Shown: piece by piece, positions 25,095-35,219 of the stretch
Layout of the letters: every line of letters begins with the position of its first letter
Numbering within the stretch: position 1 is the first letter of the stretch
From: Paenibacillus sp. DMB20
GTDB lineage: Bacteria; Bacillota; Bacilli; Paenibacillales; Paenibacillaceae
Reading direction: 5' to 3'
NCBI RefSeq assembly: GCF_000987955.1
Contig: NZ_LAZU01000029.1
Location: forward strand, 1-64,000
Length of the DNA stretch: 64,000 bases
Translations under genes and position numbers: made by a program
Notes under the pieces: model-generated
Told to the model about the DNA's origin: nothing
What the model saw: the letters and a program-made list of their open reading frames with translations, nothing else
Databases searched by the model: none

Positions 25095-25642
25095 TTTACA
25101 GTCTCGATGAGCTAAGAAAAGCTTATAACGAAGGAAAAACGTTCAAGTTTGTATTCTTTTGGGGCCATACGCCGCCTAAGGACGGGAGCGTCGACAAAAG
25201 CTGCTTCAGCCAGTGGTGGATGTGCCCGTTCACGGTAGAGGGGACGGAGTATTCCTGTGCCGAGCAGTTTATGATGGCCGAGAAGGCAAGGCTGTTCGGT
25301 GACAACGAAATGCTGGAGTCGATCCTTACGGCTAAGCATCCCAAGGAGATGAAGGCCTATGGGCGCGCGGTCCGAAACTTTGACAAGGATACTTGGGACA
25401 AGGAATGCTACGGCATCGTCAAAAGAGCCAGCTTGGCCAAGTTTTCGCAGAATCCGGAGCTTGGCGATTATCTCAAGTCGACGAAGAACCGCATCCTCGT
25501 CGAAGCCAGCCCGCGGGACCGCATATGGGGGATCGGCATGGGCCAGTCCAATCCGGATGCGGAGAATCCCGTGAAATGGCTGGGCCAAAACTTGCTGGGG
25601 TTCGCGCTGACCGAAGCGCGGGACGAGTTGCTGCAGAGATAG
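25091..25642 (+). CDS. NADAR-domain protein (YbiA-like N-glycosidase)
   Basis: A 183-residue single NADAR domain. Typical segments are FFWGHTPPKDG, FSQWWMCPFTVEGTEYSCAE, FMMAEKARLFGD, ASPRDRIWGIG and NLLGFALTEARDEL. NADAR proteins (YbiA, RibX) cleave N-glycosidic bonds of phosphorylated riboflavin intermediates, and some remove ADP-ribose from guanine in DNA. The start overlaps the NrtR-like gene by ATGA, so it is the last gene of an NAD/ADP-ribose operon. Its placement suggests a role in handling ADP-ribose or damaged pyridine nucleotides. Confidence 0.9.
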   Translation: MIYSLDELRKAYNEGKTFKFVFFWGHTPPKDGSVDKSCFSQWWMCPFTVEGTEYSCAEQFMMAEKARLFGDNEMLESILTAKHPKEMKAYGRAVRNFDKDTWDKECYGIVKRASLAKFSQNPELGDYLKSTKNRILVEASPRDRIWGIGMGQSNPDAENPVKWLGQNLLGFALTEARDELLQR

Positions 25643-25656
25643 TTTTTTGGCAGTGA

Positions 25657-26016
25657 TTTCTCAGATCGGTACCGAGGGATTATGAAGAAGCGGCTAAAAT
25701 CGACGGCTGTGGGAATATGGGCGTGCTCGTCAGGATCATTACCCCTCTGGTGAGGCCTGGAATTGTAACAGTATCTATGCTATCCGCTATGGGCTTCTGG
25801 AATGAATATCCATTAGCATTAGTATTGATTCAATCTGATAGTAAAAAAACGCTGCCGGTTGGTCTTGCCAATTTGTTTGAGGTTCAACGTTATGCTACCG
25901 ATTGGAGTGCGTTGTTTGCTGCGCTTATTATAGTACTCATTCCAACGATCATATTATTTGTTATTGGACAGAAACAATTGCTGCAAGGAATAAGTGCTGG
26001 CGGAATTAAAGGTTAG
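25657..26016 (+). pseudogene. 3' remnant of a carbohydrate ABC-transporter permease (MalG type)
   Basis: A 119-codon stretch without a start begins just before the cytoplasmic EAA loop (SVPRDYEEAAKIDG) and continues with the last two membrane segments to the family-typical end (GQKQLLQGISAGGIKG). The 5' two thirds are missing; the break lies within about 15 bases of the end of the NADAR gene. The intact gene would have fed sugar uptake linked to the GH95 gene downstream. Confidence 0.75.
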
Positions 26017-26293
26017 AACATAAAATAAGGAAACTAGAGTTTACATTGTCTGGTGAGAAAAGCAGCTGGCTAGAGATGAATTTGTAAGCAAAATAATAGT
26101 TATTGTGAATGGATTCCTTCTTGGTATTAAGGAGGAGTCCATTTCTACTTATTGCTCAAGGCCATACGCCGTCACTGGAATTCGTTGCCAGGATAGGCAT
26201 GAAGGAGGTATGTTCCTGCTATCAGAACTAGAACACTTATTCCAGTGCCAGGTAAACGCAAAGTCTATTAATACTAAACTGAGGTGTTGATCT

Positions 26294-28683
26294 ATGTCGA
26301 ACGTTCAGAATAAGCTGTATTATACAAAGCCTGCACAGCAATGGACAGAAGCTTTGCCGCTTGGCAATGGAAGAATCGGGGGGATGGTTTTCGGAGGTGT
26401 GCGGCGGGAGAGAATTCAATTGAATGAGGATACACTGTGGGCCGGTTATCCAAGATCAGAACATAACCCCAATGCCGCTGCTAATCTGGCAGAAGCACGT
26501 CGTTTGCTGGCGGAAGGCAGTTATATAGAAGCACAGAAATTGATTGAAGGCAAAATGCTAGGTATAGGGGGCAGTGGAGTTCAGCCATATCAACCACTCG
26601 GCAACTTGTACCTCGATTTCGAAGGTGAATTGGAGGATCAAGGTTACAATCGAGAGTTAGATTTGAATACGGCAATAGTATCAACCCAATTGGGTGAAGG
26701 TAACAACCGACAGAAACGCTCTGTGTTCATCTCGGCTATTGATCAAGTGATGGTTGTACGTTTAGAGAGCGCTCACTCTGATGGACTTCATCTGACAGTT
26801 ACATTGGATTCAGAACTTCGACATTCTATTCAGCGGGTTCAGGATGGCAGTATGCTCATGATGGGGCGCTGTCCCAAACAGGTACAGAATCATAACAACA
26901 ATTTAGAACCTGAAATTGTATACGATGGGGAAGAATTTGGAAAATCAATGCGTTTTGCTGCGGCAGTTTCTGTGCTTCAGGAAGGTGGCGAAGTGTGTTC
27001 AAATGCTGACGGATCGATAAAGGTAAGCAGAGCGCAAACCGTTACACTTTTGTATACTTCAGCAACGAGCTTTAACGGATTTGATCAAATACCAGGTACA
27101 AGCGGTTTGGATCCAGTGGTTCATTGTATGAAAGTATTGAAAGCAGCAGAATGCAAAAGCTATGAGGTGTTACTTGAATCTCATCTGCGCGACTATCAAG
27201 CTTTATTTCATCGTGTGGAGTTAAAATTGGGTGAATCGCATTTCGCCAATAAGGCTAACATTCCTACAGATGAACGGATTAAAGATATTATGTGTGGAAT
27301 GGAAGATCCGGGTTTGATGGCCCTTGTGTTCCAATTTGGTCGTTACTTGCTTATTTCCAGCTCACGGCCGGGTACACAGGCGGCGAATCTACAGGGGATA
27401 TGGAATGATATGATTCAACCTCCATGGAATTGTGACTATCATTTCAATATTAATTTGCAAATGAATTATTGGCTTGCAGAAACTTGTAATTTGTCAGAGT
27501 GTCATGAGCCACTATTTTCGCTAATAGAGCAGCAAGTGGTTACGGGTAAAAAAACGGCTCGGATTCACTATGACTGCGATGGTTGGACGGCGCATACGAT
27601 GTCCGATATTTGGCGGACGAACAATGTTGGGCCGTGCGGCGATGCGGAGTGGGCATACTGGCCGATGGCAGGTGCATGGTTATGCCAGCACTTGTGGGAG
27701 CACTACTTGTTCACACAAGATCAGGAGTTTCTGGCGCAACGTGCTTGGCCGATACTCAAGGGAGCAGCACGGTTTGTACTTGACTGGCTCATTGAAGATG
27801 ATGCAGGACAATTGACTACGAGCCTTCTGTTTCACCGGAGAATAAATTTATTACACCAAATGAAGGATTTCCATGCGCGGTATCTCAAGGAAGTACGATG
27901 GATATATCGCTATGCCGTGAGTTACTGACGACGATCGTAGAGGCTAGCGCGATACTTGATATAGATAAGGCGTTCGCTCATAAATGTGAAGAAGCCAGGG
28001 AACGATTGAGGCCATTAGAAATAGGTGTAAATGGACAGGTCATGGAATGGGAGCGGGAGCATGTGGAAAACGATCCACTTCATCGTCACGTTTCCCACCT
28101 GTATGGCATGTATCCTGGTAGCGAATTCAGCGTAGAACGTACACCAGATTTCAGCCAGGCCATTCGGCGTTCGCTCGAACTTCGAGGTAATGAAGGTACG
28201 GGCTGGAGTATGGGGTGGAAATTGGCATTGTGGGCCAGGTTGTATGATGGTGATCAGGCGATGCAGGTACTACGCAATTTCCTAAATATCATTGAAGAAG
28301 GCAGCTATGATTATCATCGAGGCGGAATTTACCCCAATCTGTTCTGTGCGCATCCACCGTTTCAAATCGATGGAAATTTTGGTGCAACTGCAGGGATTGC
28401 CGAACTTTTGCTGCAAAGTCATCAACAGGAAATTCATTTGTTGCCAGCACTTCCTTCTGCTTGGAGAGAAGGTTATATAAAAGGCCTTAGAGCTCGTGGT
28501 GGTTATACAGTGGATATAACGTGGGAAGCAGGGAAACTGATGAGGGCGCGCGTGTTGGCTGAATATGATGGATTATGTAAGATTCGCTATTGCGATAAAG
28601 CGCTTCAAGTTTCGTTTACTGCTGGTGTTCCAGTGTTCATTTGTTTTGACCATAACCGGCATAAGCCGTTATATGTTCGATAA
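26294..28683 (+). pseudogene. GH95 alpha-L-fucosidase, one-base frameshift
   Basis: ATG 26294 starts a glycoside hydrolase family 95 protein that is complete end to end (about 796 residues): WTEALPLGNGRIGGMVFGG, LNEDTLWAGYPR, SSSRPGTQAANLQGIWND, WNCDYHFNINLQMNYW, the HTMSDIWRTN loop, then RHVSHLYGMYPG and GNEGTGWSMGWKLALWARL. At about 27823 one base (most likely a C in AGCCC) is missing. The frame then continues from VSPENKFITPNEG to the end at 28683. There is no signal peptide, so the enzyme would be intracellular and act on imported fucosyl oligosaccharides. It lies behind a truncated sugar permease. Confidence 0.85.
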
Positions 28684-28930
28684 TTAATTTTAATTTTGAG
28701 AACGTAGAAGAGAAGAAGTTCAAGTTTACCCGGCAGAAGTCCAAACGGGCCGGAACCATTCGGGACTGAGAAAAGAAATGGATTGATTAAAGAACAAAAA
28801 ATAAATTTTCAGAAATCCTAACAATTGCTCGCTAATATTCCTGAAGAGATGTATGAATGGGCTTTGTCGAAGACCCGGATAAATTGCAATTGCTTTTTAC
28901 TAGGAACATAGGGGTTAAAGGAATACAGCC
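28684..28930 (+). other. Non-coding stretch with a small coding-like tail
   Basis: Up to 28768 one frame reads like the basic end of a protein (EEKKFKFTRQKSKRAGTIRD, stop) without any start. Beyond this I see no gene or clear structure until the terminator at 28932. Confidence 0.25.
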
Positions 28931-28931
28931 A

Positions 28932-28978
28932 TGCCGCTTCGTCGTTTAGTGCGGCGGAGCGGCAGTTTTTTTTTCGCC
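28932..28978 (+). terminator. Rho-independent terminator
   Basis: TGCCGCT pairs with AGCGGCA, the stem continues imperfectly through CG pairs, and a run of nine T follows. Confidence 0.7.
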
Positions 28979-28994
28979 TGTTGCGGAAAAAGTC

Positions 28995-29003
28995 TGTTAT
29001 AAT
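28995..29003 (+). promoter_or_regulatory. Extended -10 promoter of the two-component operon
   Basis: TGTTATAAT is a perfect -10 (TATAAT 28998-29003) with the extended TG. No good -35 is visible. It lies 53 bases before the response regulator. Confidence 0.5.
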
Positions 29004-29055
29004 GTCGACACTAAGATGAGGAGTGAATTTACTCTAACGTAAGGATGATCTGCAT

Positions 29056-29739
29056 ATGAAAATGTTATTAGTCGAAGATGATAAGACGATCGCGTCCGGT
29101 CTGGAATATTCGCTGCAGCAAGATGGTTATCGGGCCGTTCTCTGCCATGATGTCGCCTCAGCCAAAAAGGTGCTCGCCGAAGATATCGATCAGTTCGCTT
29201 TATGCTTGTTCGATTTACAGCTTCCGGACGGGAGCGGTTATGAATTGTGCAAGATAGTGAAAGAGCGGCGAAACATTCCGGTCATCTTCTTAACGGTGAT
29301 CGACGATGAGGTCAATGTCGTGATGGGGCTCGACATGGGAGCCGACGATTATATTACCAAACCTTTTCGGGTTCGTGAGCTTCTCTCCCGGATCAAGTCC
29401 GTCTTGCGGAGATACCAGAAGCCGTCCCACGCCAGAGCGATCATAGACATCGACAATGTCCGAATCAATACGCTGGAAGGCAAAGTGTATAAAAACGGCA
29501 CCGAAATTCCGCTGACCGCCTTAGAATATCGCTTATTGCTGATCTTCGGCAACCACGTTGGACAGGTCCTCACAAGGAATCAGCTCTTAGAGCAAATCTG
29601 GGACGTGGCCGGAGACTTCGTGAACGACAATACGTTAACGGTGTATATCAAAAGGCTGAGGGAAAAGTTGGAGGATGATCCTGGGCATCCGACTTTGATC
29701 AAAACGGTACGCGGTTTAGGCTATAAGGTCGGTGATTAG
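29056..29739 (+). CDS. OmpR-family response regulator
   Basis: A 227-residue protein; ATG 29056 follows AAGGATGA. The receiver domain has the acidic pair ED (7-8), the phospho-acceptor Asp53 (LFDLQLPDG), Thr in FLTVID and Lys in DYITKPF. The C-terminal winged helix ends with KTVRGLGYKVGD, the OmpR/PhoB signature. It is directly followed, without a gap, by the sensor kinase gene. Similarity of the pair to BceR/BceS-type systems and the linked ABC transporter point to a response to cell-wall-active peptides. Confidence 0.9.
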   Translation: MKMLLVEDDKTIASGLEYSLQQDGYRAVLCHDVASAKKVLAEDIDQFALCLFDLQLPDGSGYELCKIVKERRNIPVIFLTVIDDEVNVVMGLDMGADDYITKPFRVRELLSRIKSVLRRYQKPSHARAIIDIDNVRINTLEGKVYKNGTEIPLTALEYRLLLIFGNHVGQVLTRNQLLEQIWDVAGDFVNDNTLTVYIKRLREKLEDDPGHPTLIKTVRGLGYKVGD

Positions 29740-30741
29740 ATGCTGCGCAATCGGGAATTTCAAATGTTATTGCTCGTCATGGGCTCGATCAGCATAACGG
29801 GGACCGTGGTTGCTGCTTTCTTTTCGTCCGTCGCGGCAATATTCGTTTTCATTGTATCCATGCTGCTCATTGGCACGAGTATGTTATTCACGAGATGGAG
29901 ATATCGCGAGCTGGCTAAGCTGTCCGTCTATTTGCGGGAAATAAGCAACGGCAATGATTCCCTCGACGTTCGCGATAACCAAGAAGGCGAGCTAAGCATT
30001 TTAAAGAATGATATTTACAAAGTGACGCTCATGCTGTCGGAGCACCGGTCGCTATTGCAACGGGATAAAATTCAACTGACGGATGCCATATCCGATATTT
30101 CGCATCAACTCAAAACGCCGCTCACCTCGATGACGGTAATGGCGGATTTGCTAAGCGCCCCTGACCTGCCTCCAGCCAAAAGAACGGAGTTCACCCATCA
30201 TATTCGCATCCAGCTTGAACGCATCGACTGGCTTGTTTCTTCTTTATTAAAGCTATCAAAAATGGACGCGAAGACCATCCCATTCAAAAAAGATCGAATA
30301 CCCATGAAAAATCTTATCCAAAAGGCATTAGAGCCGGTTATGATTCCGATGGATATTAAAGGACAGACGTTTTCCATCGCGGGCGATGACAGCGTCTCTT
30401 TTGTAGGCGATTTCAATTGGACTGCCGAAGCGGTCATCAATATTTTGAAGAACGGCGTGGAGCATACGCCTGAAGGCGGAGCGATCGCCATCGCATTTTC
30501 CGAAAACGCGTTATTTACGGAAATCGTCATTGCTGACAACGGAAAAGGCATTCCGAAAGAAGATTTGCCTTATATTTTCAAACGTTTTTACAAAGGAAAG
30601 AACGCTAGCGAAGGGAGCATCGGCATTGGGCTTGCGATGGCTCACAGCATCATTGCCAGCCAGAATGGCGTAATCGATGTGACGAGCGACAGCGAGAAGG
30701 GTACGCAGTTTCGGATTAAATTTTATAAGCACGTTATTTAG
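29740..30741 (+). CDS. Sensor histidine kinase, BceS-like
   Basis: A 333-residue kinase. Two membrane helices (about 8-30 and 33-50) are joined by an extremely short loop, so there is no extracellular sensor domain. This is the intramembrane-sensing design of BceS-type kinases, which read the state of an associated ABC transporter. The H-box is SDISHQLKTPLTS (His122). N and G boxes follow (NILKNGVEHTPEGG, DNGKGIPKED, GIGLAMAHSI). The gene starts at the base after the response-regulator stop codon. Confidence 0.88.
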   Translation: MLRNREFQMLLLVMGSISITGTVVAAFFSSVAAIFVFIVSMLLIGTSMLFTRWRYRELAKLSVYLREISNGNDSLDVRDNQEGELSILKNDIYKVTLMLSEHRSLLQRDKIQLTDAISDISHQLKTPLTSMTVMADLLSAPDLPPAKRTEFTHHIRIQLERIDWLVSSLLKLSKMDAKTIPFKKDRIPMKNLIQKALEPVMIPMDIKGQTFSIAGDDSVSFVGDFNWTAEAVINILKNGVEHTPEGGAIAIAFSENALFTEIVIADNGKGIPKEDLPYIFKRFYKGKNASEGSIGIGLAMAHSIIASQNGVIDVTSDSEKGTQFRIKFYKHVI

Positions 30742-30754
30742 CAGCACGCCGTAA

Positions 30755-30770
30755 GTGACTGAATTGTCAC
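30755..30770. promoter_or_regulatory. Palindrome GTGAC-N6-GTCAC, candidate response-regulator site
   Basis: A perfect 5-bp inverted repeat (GTGACTGAATTGTCAC) lies between the kinase gene and the VanZ/ABC genes, the expected place for an operator of the upstream response regulator. Further TCAC and GTCA half-sites follow within 30 bases. Binding is inferred from position only. Confidence 0.4.
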
Positions 30771-30842
30771 CTCCATCGTCACTGGAAAGTCATTTTAGAC
30801 AGATAAAATGATATTCAACAGATGAACGATGGAGGTAAGACC

Positions 30843-31781
30843 ATGCATTTGAAGCAACAGCGTAAGATTATTTTTGCTATCACGATATTCTACACTCTTT
30901 TTATTCTTTATTTTTTGTTTTTCGCTTTCGGCAGAGTAGGTAAAGTAGATCACAACAACGAGTATACCTTTATTTTTTTACCGGACGATTTTTTTAGGGT
31001 GCCAGGCCTATCCGATCTTCTACATCCTACGTTGATGGATTTTGTGGGTTTCGGGAACATCGCAGCCTTCATTCCTTTTGGCATATTGATTCCATTGTTA
31101 TATCGAACCAACTTTGTTCGCTTTATGACATTGTTCATCCTGTCCATTCTCGTGCTGGAGACCATTCAGGCATTAACTTTGCTCGGAAGCTTCGACATGA
31201 ACGACGTCATACAGAACTCATCGGGCGCAGCCATCGGATTCGGGGCGTACAAACTTGGCTTTCGTACAAAAAACAACCGGAGAAATATCGTTGCTACGGG
31301 CATTGCCGGGATTGTCTTGATGCTCGGGGTGTGGGGGATCTTCGGAATGCTTGACCAATCGTTCACCAAAGACATGGGCCCCTTTGTGGCGATCAACGAA
31401 TTGAAGGATAGTACTGGGAATCCATCAACGGGAACCAAACAGGCCAGTCTTAAGATTGGCGGTCAAGTCGTGGAACCTAAGTATAATGTGTATAGCATCG
31501 AAGGTAAAAACAAGGAAACGTTCACGTATACGTTAGGCAATAAGAAGGAGTTGTATCTTTTCTTGAATTATGGAATTCCCGATCATAAGGATTTCCAGGG
31601 CAGCATCAGGGTTACCGTCGATGGACAAGAGTTCCTGTACGCATCTGCAGAAGCCGGGCGCCATGAGCCGGATATGAGCCTAATTTTTCTTCCCCAAGCA
31701 AATGAGCTTAAGATAACCATTGAGGGGAATGAAACCCTATGGGATGTGGGATTTAAAGAGATGGTATATACCTGGAATTGA
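30843..31781 (+). CDS. VanZ-family membrane protein with extracellular C-terminal domain
   Basis: ATG 30843 follows GATGGAGGTAAG, giving 312 residues. The N-terminal ~150 residues are the VanZ domain: hydrophobic helices, FGNIAAFIPFGILIPLL and SFDMNDVIQNSSGAAIGFG, the conserved DxxxN-GA segment. After another helix (about 154-172) comes a ~140-residue soluble domain, probably outside the cell. VanZ proteins give low-level teicoplanin or lipoglycopeptide resistance. Here the gene stands between a two-component system and an ABC transporter, suggesting a cell-envelope defence operon. Confidence 0.8.
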   Translation: MHLKQQRKIIFAITIFYTLFILYFLFFAFGRVGKVDHNNEYTFIFLPDDFFRVPGLSDLLHPTLMDFVGFGNIAAFIPFGILIPLLYRTNFVRFMTLFILSILVLETIQALTLLGSFDMNDVIQNSSGAAIGFGAYKLGFRTKNNRRNIVATGIAGIVLMLGVWGIFGMLDQSFTKDMGPFVAINELKDSTGNPSTGTKQASLKIGGQVVEPKYNVYSIEGKNKETFTYTLGNKKELYLFLNYGIPDHKDFQGSIRVTVDGQEFLYASAEAGRHEPDMSLIFLPQANELKITIEGNETLWDVGFKEMVYTWN

Positions 31782-31871
31782 GCATATAGGGAGAGCCTAT
31801 GCTTCCGAAGTGAGTTTTGTACGAAGTCGATTCAGGAAGTAACGCTCACAAAACTTTTAGGAGGCATGGCA

Positions 31872-32554
31872 ATGGAAATTTTAAAAATCGAGCATCTGTC
31901 AAAAGAATACGGCACAGGCGAATCGGCGGTGAAGGCGCTTGACGATGTTTCCTTTTCGGTCCAAAAAGGCGAATTCGTGGCGATTATCGGCCCGTCCGGC
32001 TCGGGGAAATCGACGCTGCTTCATATGCTGGGCGGCGTGGATCGGCCAACTGGCGGTAGAGTTTATGTACAAGATACGGACATGTATGCCCTGAACGAAA
32101 CGCAACTGGCCATCTTCAGGCGCAGGCAAATCGGCCTGATCTACCAGTTTTTCAATCTGATTCCCGTCCTGACGGTCGAAGAGAATATTACGCTGCCGAT
32201 CTTGCTGGATAAACAAAAAGTAGATCAAAAGCAGCTCAATGGCCTTGTGAATACGTTGAATTTGCAGCATCGACTAAACCACCTTCCGAATCAGCTATCC
32301 GGCGGGCAGCAGCAACGGGTCTCGATCGGCAGAGCCTCATCGGCAATCCTGCGATCATGCTGGCAGACGAGCCGACCGGGAATCTGGACAGCAAGAATAG
32401 CAGCGAGATCGTCGACTTATTAAAAATGCTGAATAAAACCTATCATCAGACGCTGATCGTAATTACGCACGACGAACAAATCGCCTTGCAAGCCGACAGG
32501 ATCATTTCAATTGAAGACGGGAGGATTGCCAAAGACGAGGTGATAAGGCGATGA
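31872..32554 (+). pseudogene. ABC transporter ATP-binding protein (MacB/BceA type), one-base frameshift
   Basis: ATG 31872 has AGGAGG seven bases upstream. Walker A is GPSGSGKST, followed by the Q-loop YQFFNLIPVLTVEENI and signature LSGGQQQRVSIGRA. Right after the signature, near 32333, one base is missing (probably a C in GCCCTC). The next frame continues IGNPAIMLADEPTGNLDS, the H-loop VITHD and the end at 32554. The repaired protein would be about 228 residues, the normal size. Its stop overlaps the permease start by four bases (ATGA), so the whole reading is otherwise intact. Confidence 0.85.
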
Positions 32555-35142
32555 ATATTGTCAATACATTAACCATCCGGCATCTGAAGCAGAACAAGAG
32601 ACGAACGCTCGTAACCATCATCGGCGTCATCATTTCGGTTGCCATGGTGACCGCTGTCGCTACGCTTGTTTTTTCCTTTTCGGATTTAATGATCAGGCAA
32701 GCCATCGCGGATACAGGGGAGTGGCATGTCCGATATCAAGATATAACTAAAGAGCAGCTTGCGGCGATAAAGGGCGATGACGCAACCAAAACCGTTGCGA
32801 TCACAAGAGACCTTGGCTATGCCCCATTGGAAGGGGGACAAAATCCCAATAAGCCGTACTTGTTCATTAAGGAATATAATGCGCAGGGTTTCGCGCAATT
32901 TCAGGTTGAACTAAGCAAGGGGCGTCTTCCGCATACGGATAAGGAAGTCGTGATTTCCGAGCCCGTTGCAACAAACGCCAAAGTAAAGTATGAGATCGGC
33001 GATCGTCTAACCCTTCGCATCGGCGAACGATTCGAACAAGGGAGCGACCAACCCCTGGATCAGACCGAAATGCTGCGTAGGGAAGACGGCAAATTGACCG
33101 AAACGTTGCAGCAAATAAAGACAAAGGAATATACGGTGGTAGGCTTCATCAAGCGCCCCGTGTGGGAATCGGCTTGGGCCCCGGGCTATACGATCATCAG
33201 CTATGTCGATGATAATATCATCGGGACAAACGATCGAGTCGATGCGTCGGTGGTCTTGCGGAGTGTCAATCCGTCCTTGTTTTCTCATGCGGAGGATTTG
33301 GCTACTAAAAACCAAATTGAAACGGTCCAATATAATAACGGATTGTTGCGTTATTACGGCTTGTCCAAAAGCGAAGCCTCGTACAGCATGATGTTCTCCT
33401 TATCGGCGATCATTATGGCGGTTATTATGATTGGCTCGGTTTCGCTCATCTATAATGCCTTTGCGATATCCGTCTCGGAACGTTCCCGCCATTTAGGGAT
33501 GCTTGCGAGCGTGGGGGCTACGAAAAGGCAGAAGCGAAATTCAGTGCTTTTTGAAGGAGTCGTCATTGGCCTCATCAGCATTCCCATTGGCATCCTATGC
33601 GGTCTTGCCGGGATCGGGATCACCTTTGGGTTCATGAACACCATGATTGAAGGGGCATTATGGACCACTGAAAAGCTGAGGCTCATTGTCACGCCGTTAT
33701 CGCTCCTGATCGTCTGTGTTGTGTCTATGTTGACGATTTTCATTTCGACGTACCTCCCGGCGATCAAGGCATCCAAGGTATCCGCGATGGACGCGATTCG
33801 CCAGACTACCGACATCAAGCTGACAGCCAAAGCCGTGAAAACGTCCAAGTTCATTCGCAAGCTCTTCGGAATCGAAGCGGAAATCGGGCTGAAAAACTTA
33901 AAAAGGAACAAACGGAGATATCATGCTATTCTTTTTTCGCTCGTCATCAGCATCGTTTTGTTTTTATCGGTATCGTTTTTTACGGCCGGCATGAGACAAT
34001 CCCTGGAACTGTCGCAGGAAGGCGTCAAATACGATATTGAAGTGTCGTACAGCAACGGAAAAAGAATAGATGACCGGTTGATGCAATCGATTGTATCCCT
34101 GAATGGCGTTACGGAATACAACGTGATTCAGGAGTTATATAAGAACGCTTGGGTTGATGCAGCGAACATCGCCGATGAATTGCAAGAGAAGGTGAAGAAG
34201 GATAAGAGTTTACTGCAAGACGGGAAATACCCTTACGACATTAAGATTCATGCCTTGAACGATTCGAGTTTGCAAGCCTATGCCAAAGCGGTCGGCGCGG
34301 ATTACGAACAGCTTACGGATCCGGATCATCCCGCCGCGATCGTGATGGATACGATTCATTACAAAGATATGGACACGGGAAAATATATTCATACGAAGGC
34401 CATATATACGAATGTCGGTCAAAGTATGGAGCTAACGAACTTCTATAAAGAGAATGGGGAAAAAACGAAGGCAAACAAAGTGATCGTTGCCGTATTGACG
34501 GACCAGGTTCCTATGGGGATGAACATGACAGGCCTAGGCGGGTTAAATATGATCGTGTCGGAACGTGTCATGAATCTACTGGCAGACGACGAGGATCTAG
34601 CCAACGTTTCGACGTACCTCCATTTGAAAAGTACGGAACCGATGAGGACCCAGCAGGAAATCGAAGAGATGCATGAGACCAATCTGAATGTCAATAACGT
34701 ATATCAATCCAGAAAAAGCGAAGAACAACAGATTCTATTGATGTCCGTCTTTTCTTACGGTTTTATCGTATTAATCTCGGCGATTTCCATTGCGAACATT
34801 TTTAATACGATCTCGACGGGCTTATCCCTTCGAAAACGAGAATTTGCGATGCTGAAATCCGTTGGCATGACGCAAAAAGGCTTTGCGAAAATGATGAACT
34901 ACGAAAGTATTTTTTATGGGGCCAAGTCGCTGATGTTCGGGCTTCCCGTCAGTTTCGTCCTGATGGTTCTGATCTACAGGGCATTTGCGAACAAATTCAG
35001 CTACGGGTTCACCCTCCCTTGGATGAGCATTCTGTCTGTCATTGTCGCCGTATTTGCCATTGTCGGTTCCGCGATTGTTTATTCCGGCGCGAAAGTAAAA
35101 AAGGAAAACATTATTGATGCATTAAAGCAAGAGAATATATGA
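32551..35142 (+). CDS. FtsX-like ABC transporter permease
   Basis: An 863-residue permease with two FtsX domains, one in the N-terminal half (MSLIYNAFAISVSERSRHLG-type loop) and one at the C-terminus (SLRKREFAMLKSVGMTQKGF). There is a helix at about 25-45, a large extracellular region at about 50-270, three helices, a second helix at about 470, another extracellular domain and the last three helices. This MacB/YknZ-like or BceB-related layout differs from the classic ten-helix BceB. Together with the ATPase it would form a peptide-detoxification or lipoprotein-type transporter under the upstream two-component system. Confidence 0.85.
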   Translation: MNIVNTLTIRHLKQNKRRTLVTIIGVIISVAMVTAVATLVFSFSDLMIRQAIADTGEWHVRYQDITKEQLAAIKGDDATKTVAITRDLGYAPLEGGQNPNKPYLFIKEYNAQGFAQFQVELSKGRLPHTDKEVVISEPVATNAKVKYEIGDRLTLRIGERFEQGSDQPLDQTEMLRREDGKLTETLQQIKTKEYTVVGFIKRPVWESAWAPGYTIISYVDDNIIGTNDRVDASVVLRSVNPSLFSHAEDLATKNQIETVQYNNGLLRYYGLSKSEASYSMMFSLSAIIMAVIMIGSVSLIYNAFAISVSERSRHLGMLASVGATKRQKRNSVLFEGVVIGLISIPIGILCGLAGIGITFGFMNTMIEGALWTTEKLRLIVTPLSLLIVCVVSMLTIFISTYLPAIKASKVSAMDAIRQTTDIKLTAKAVKTSKFIRKLFGIEAEIGLKNLKRNKRRYHAILFSLVISIVLFLSVSFFTAGMRQSLELSQEGVKYDIEVSYSNGKRIDDRLMQSIVSLNGVTEYNVIQELYKNAWVDAANIADELQEKVKKDKSLLQDGKYPYDIKIHALNDSSLQAYAKAVGADYEQLTDPDHPAAIVMDTIHYKDMDTGKYIHTKAIYTNVGQSMELTNFYKENGEKTKANKVIVAVLTDQVPMGMNMTGLGGLNMIVSERVMNLLADDEDLANVSTYLHLKSTEPMRTQQEIEEMHETNLNVNNVYQSRKSEEQQILLMSVFSYGFIVLISAISIANIFNTISTGLSLRKREFAMLKSVGMTQKGFAKMMNYESIFYGAKSLMFGLPVSFVLMVLIYRAFANKFSYGFTLPWMSILSVIVAVFAIVGSAIVYSGAKVKKENIIDALKQENI

Positions 35143-35151
35143 TAGGCCATC

Positions 35152-35175
35152 GCCCTGACTTGGTGAAGTCAGGGC
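35152..35175 (+). terminator. Strong hairpin without T run
   Basis: GCCCTGACTT (35152-35161) pairs perfectly with AAGTCAGGGC (35166-35175) around GGTG. The following bases are not T-rich, so it may act as a transcript-end or stabilising hairpin of the ABC operon. Confidence 0.5.
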
Positions 35176-35219
35176 CTGCTTCGTTCTGGTGAGTCTCAAC
35201 CCCGATATGGACGCGGGTA

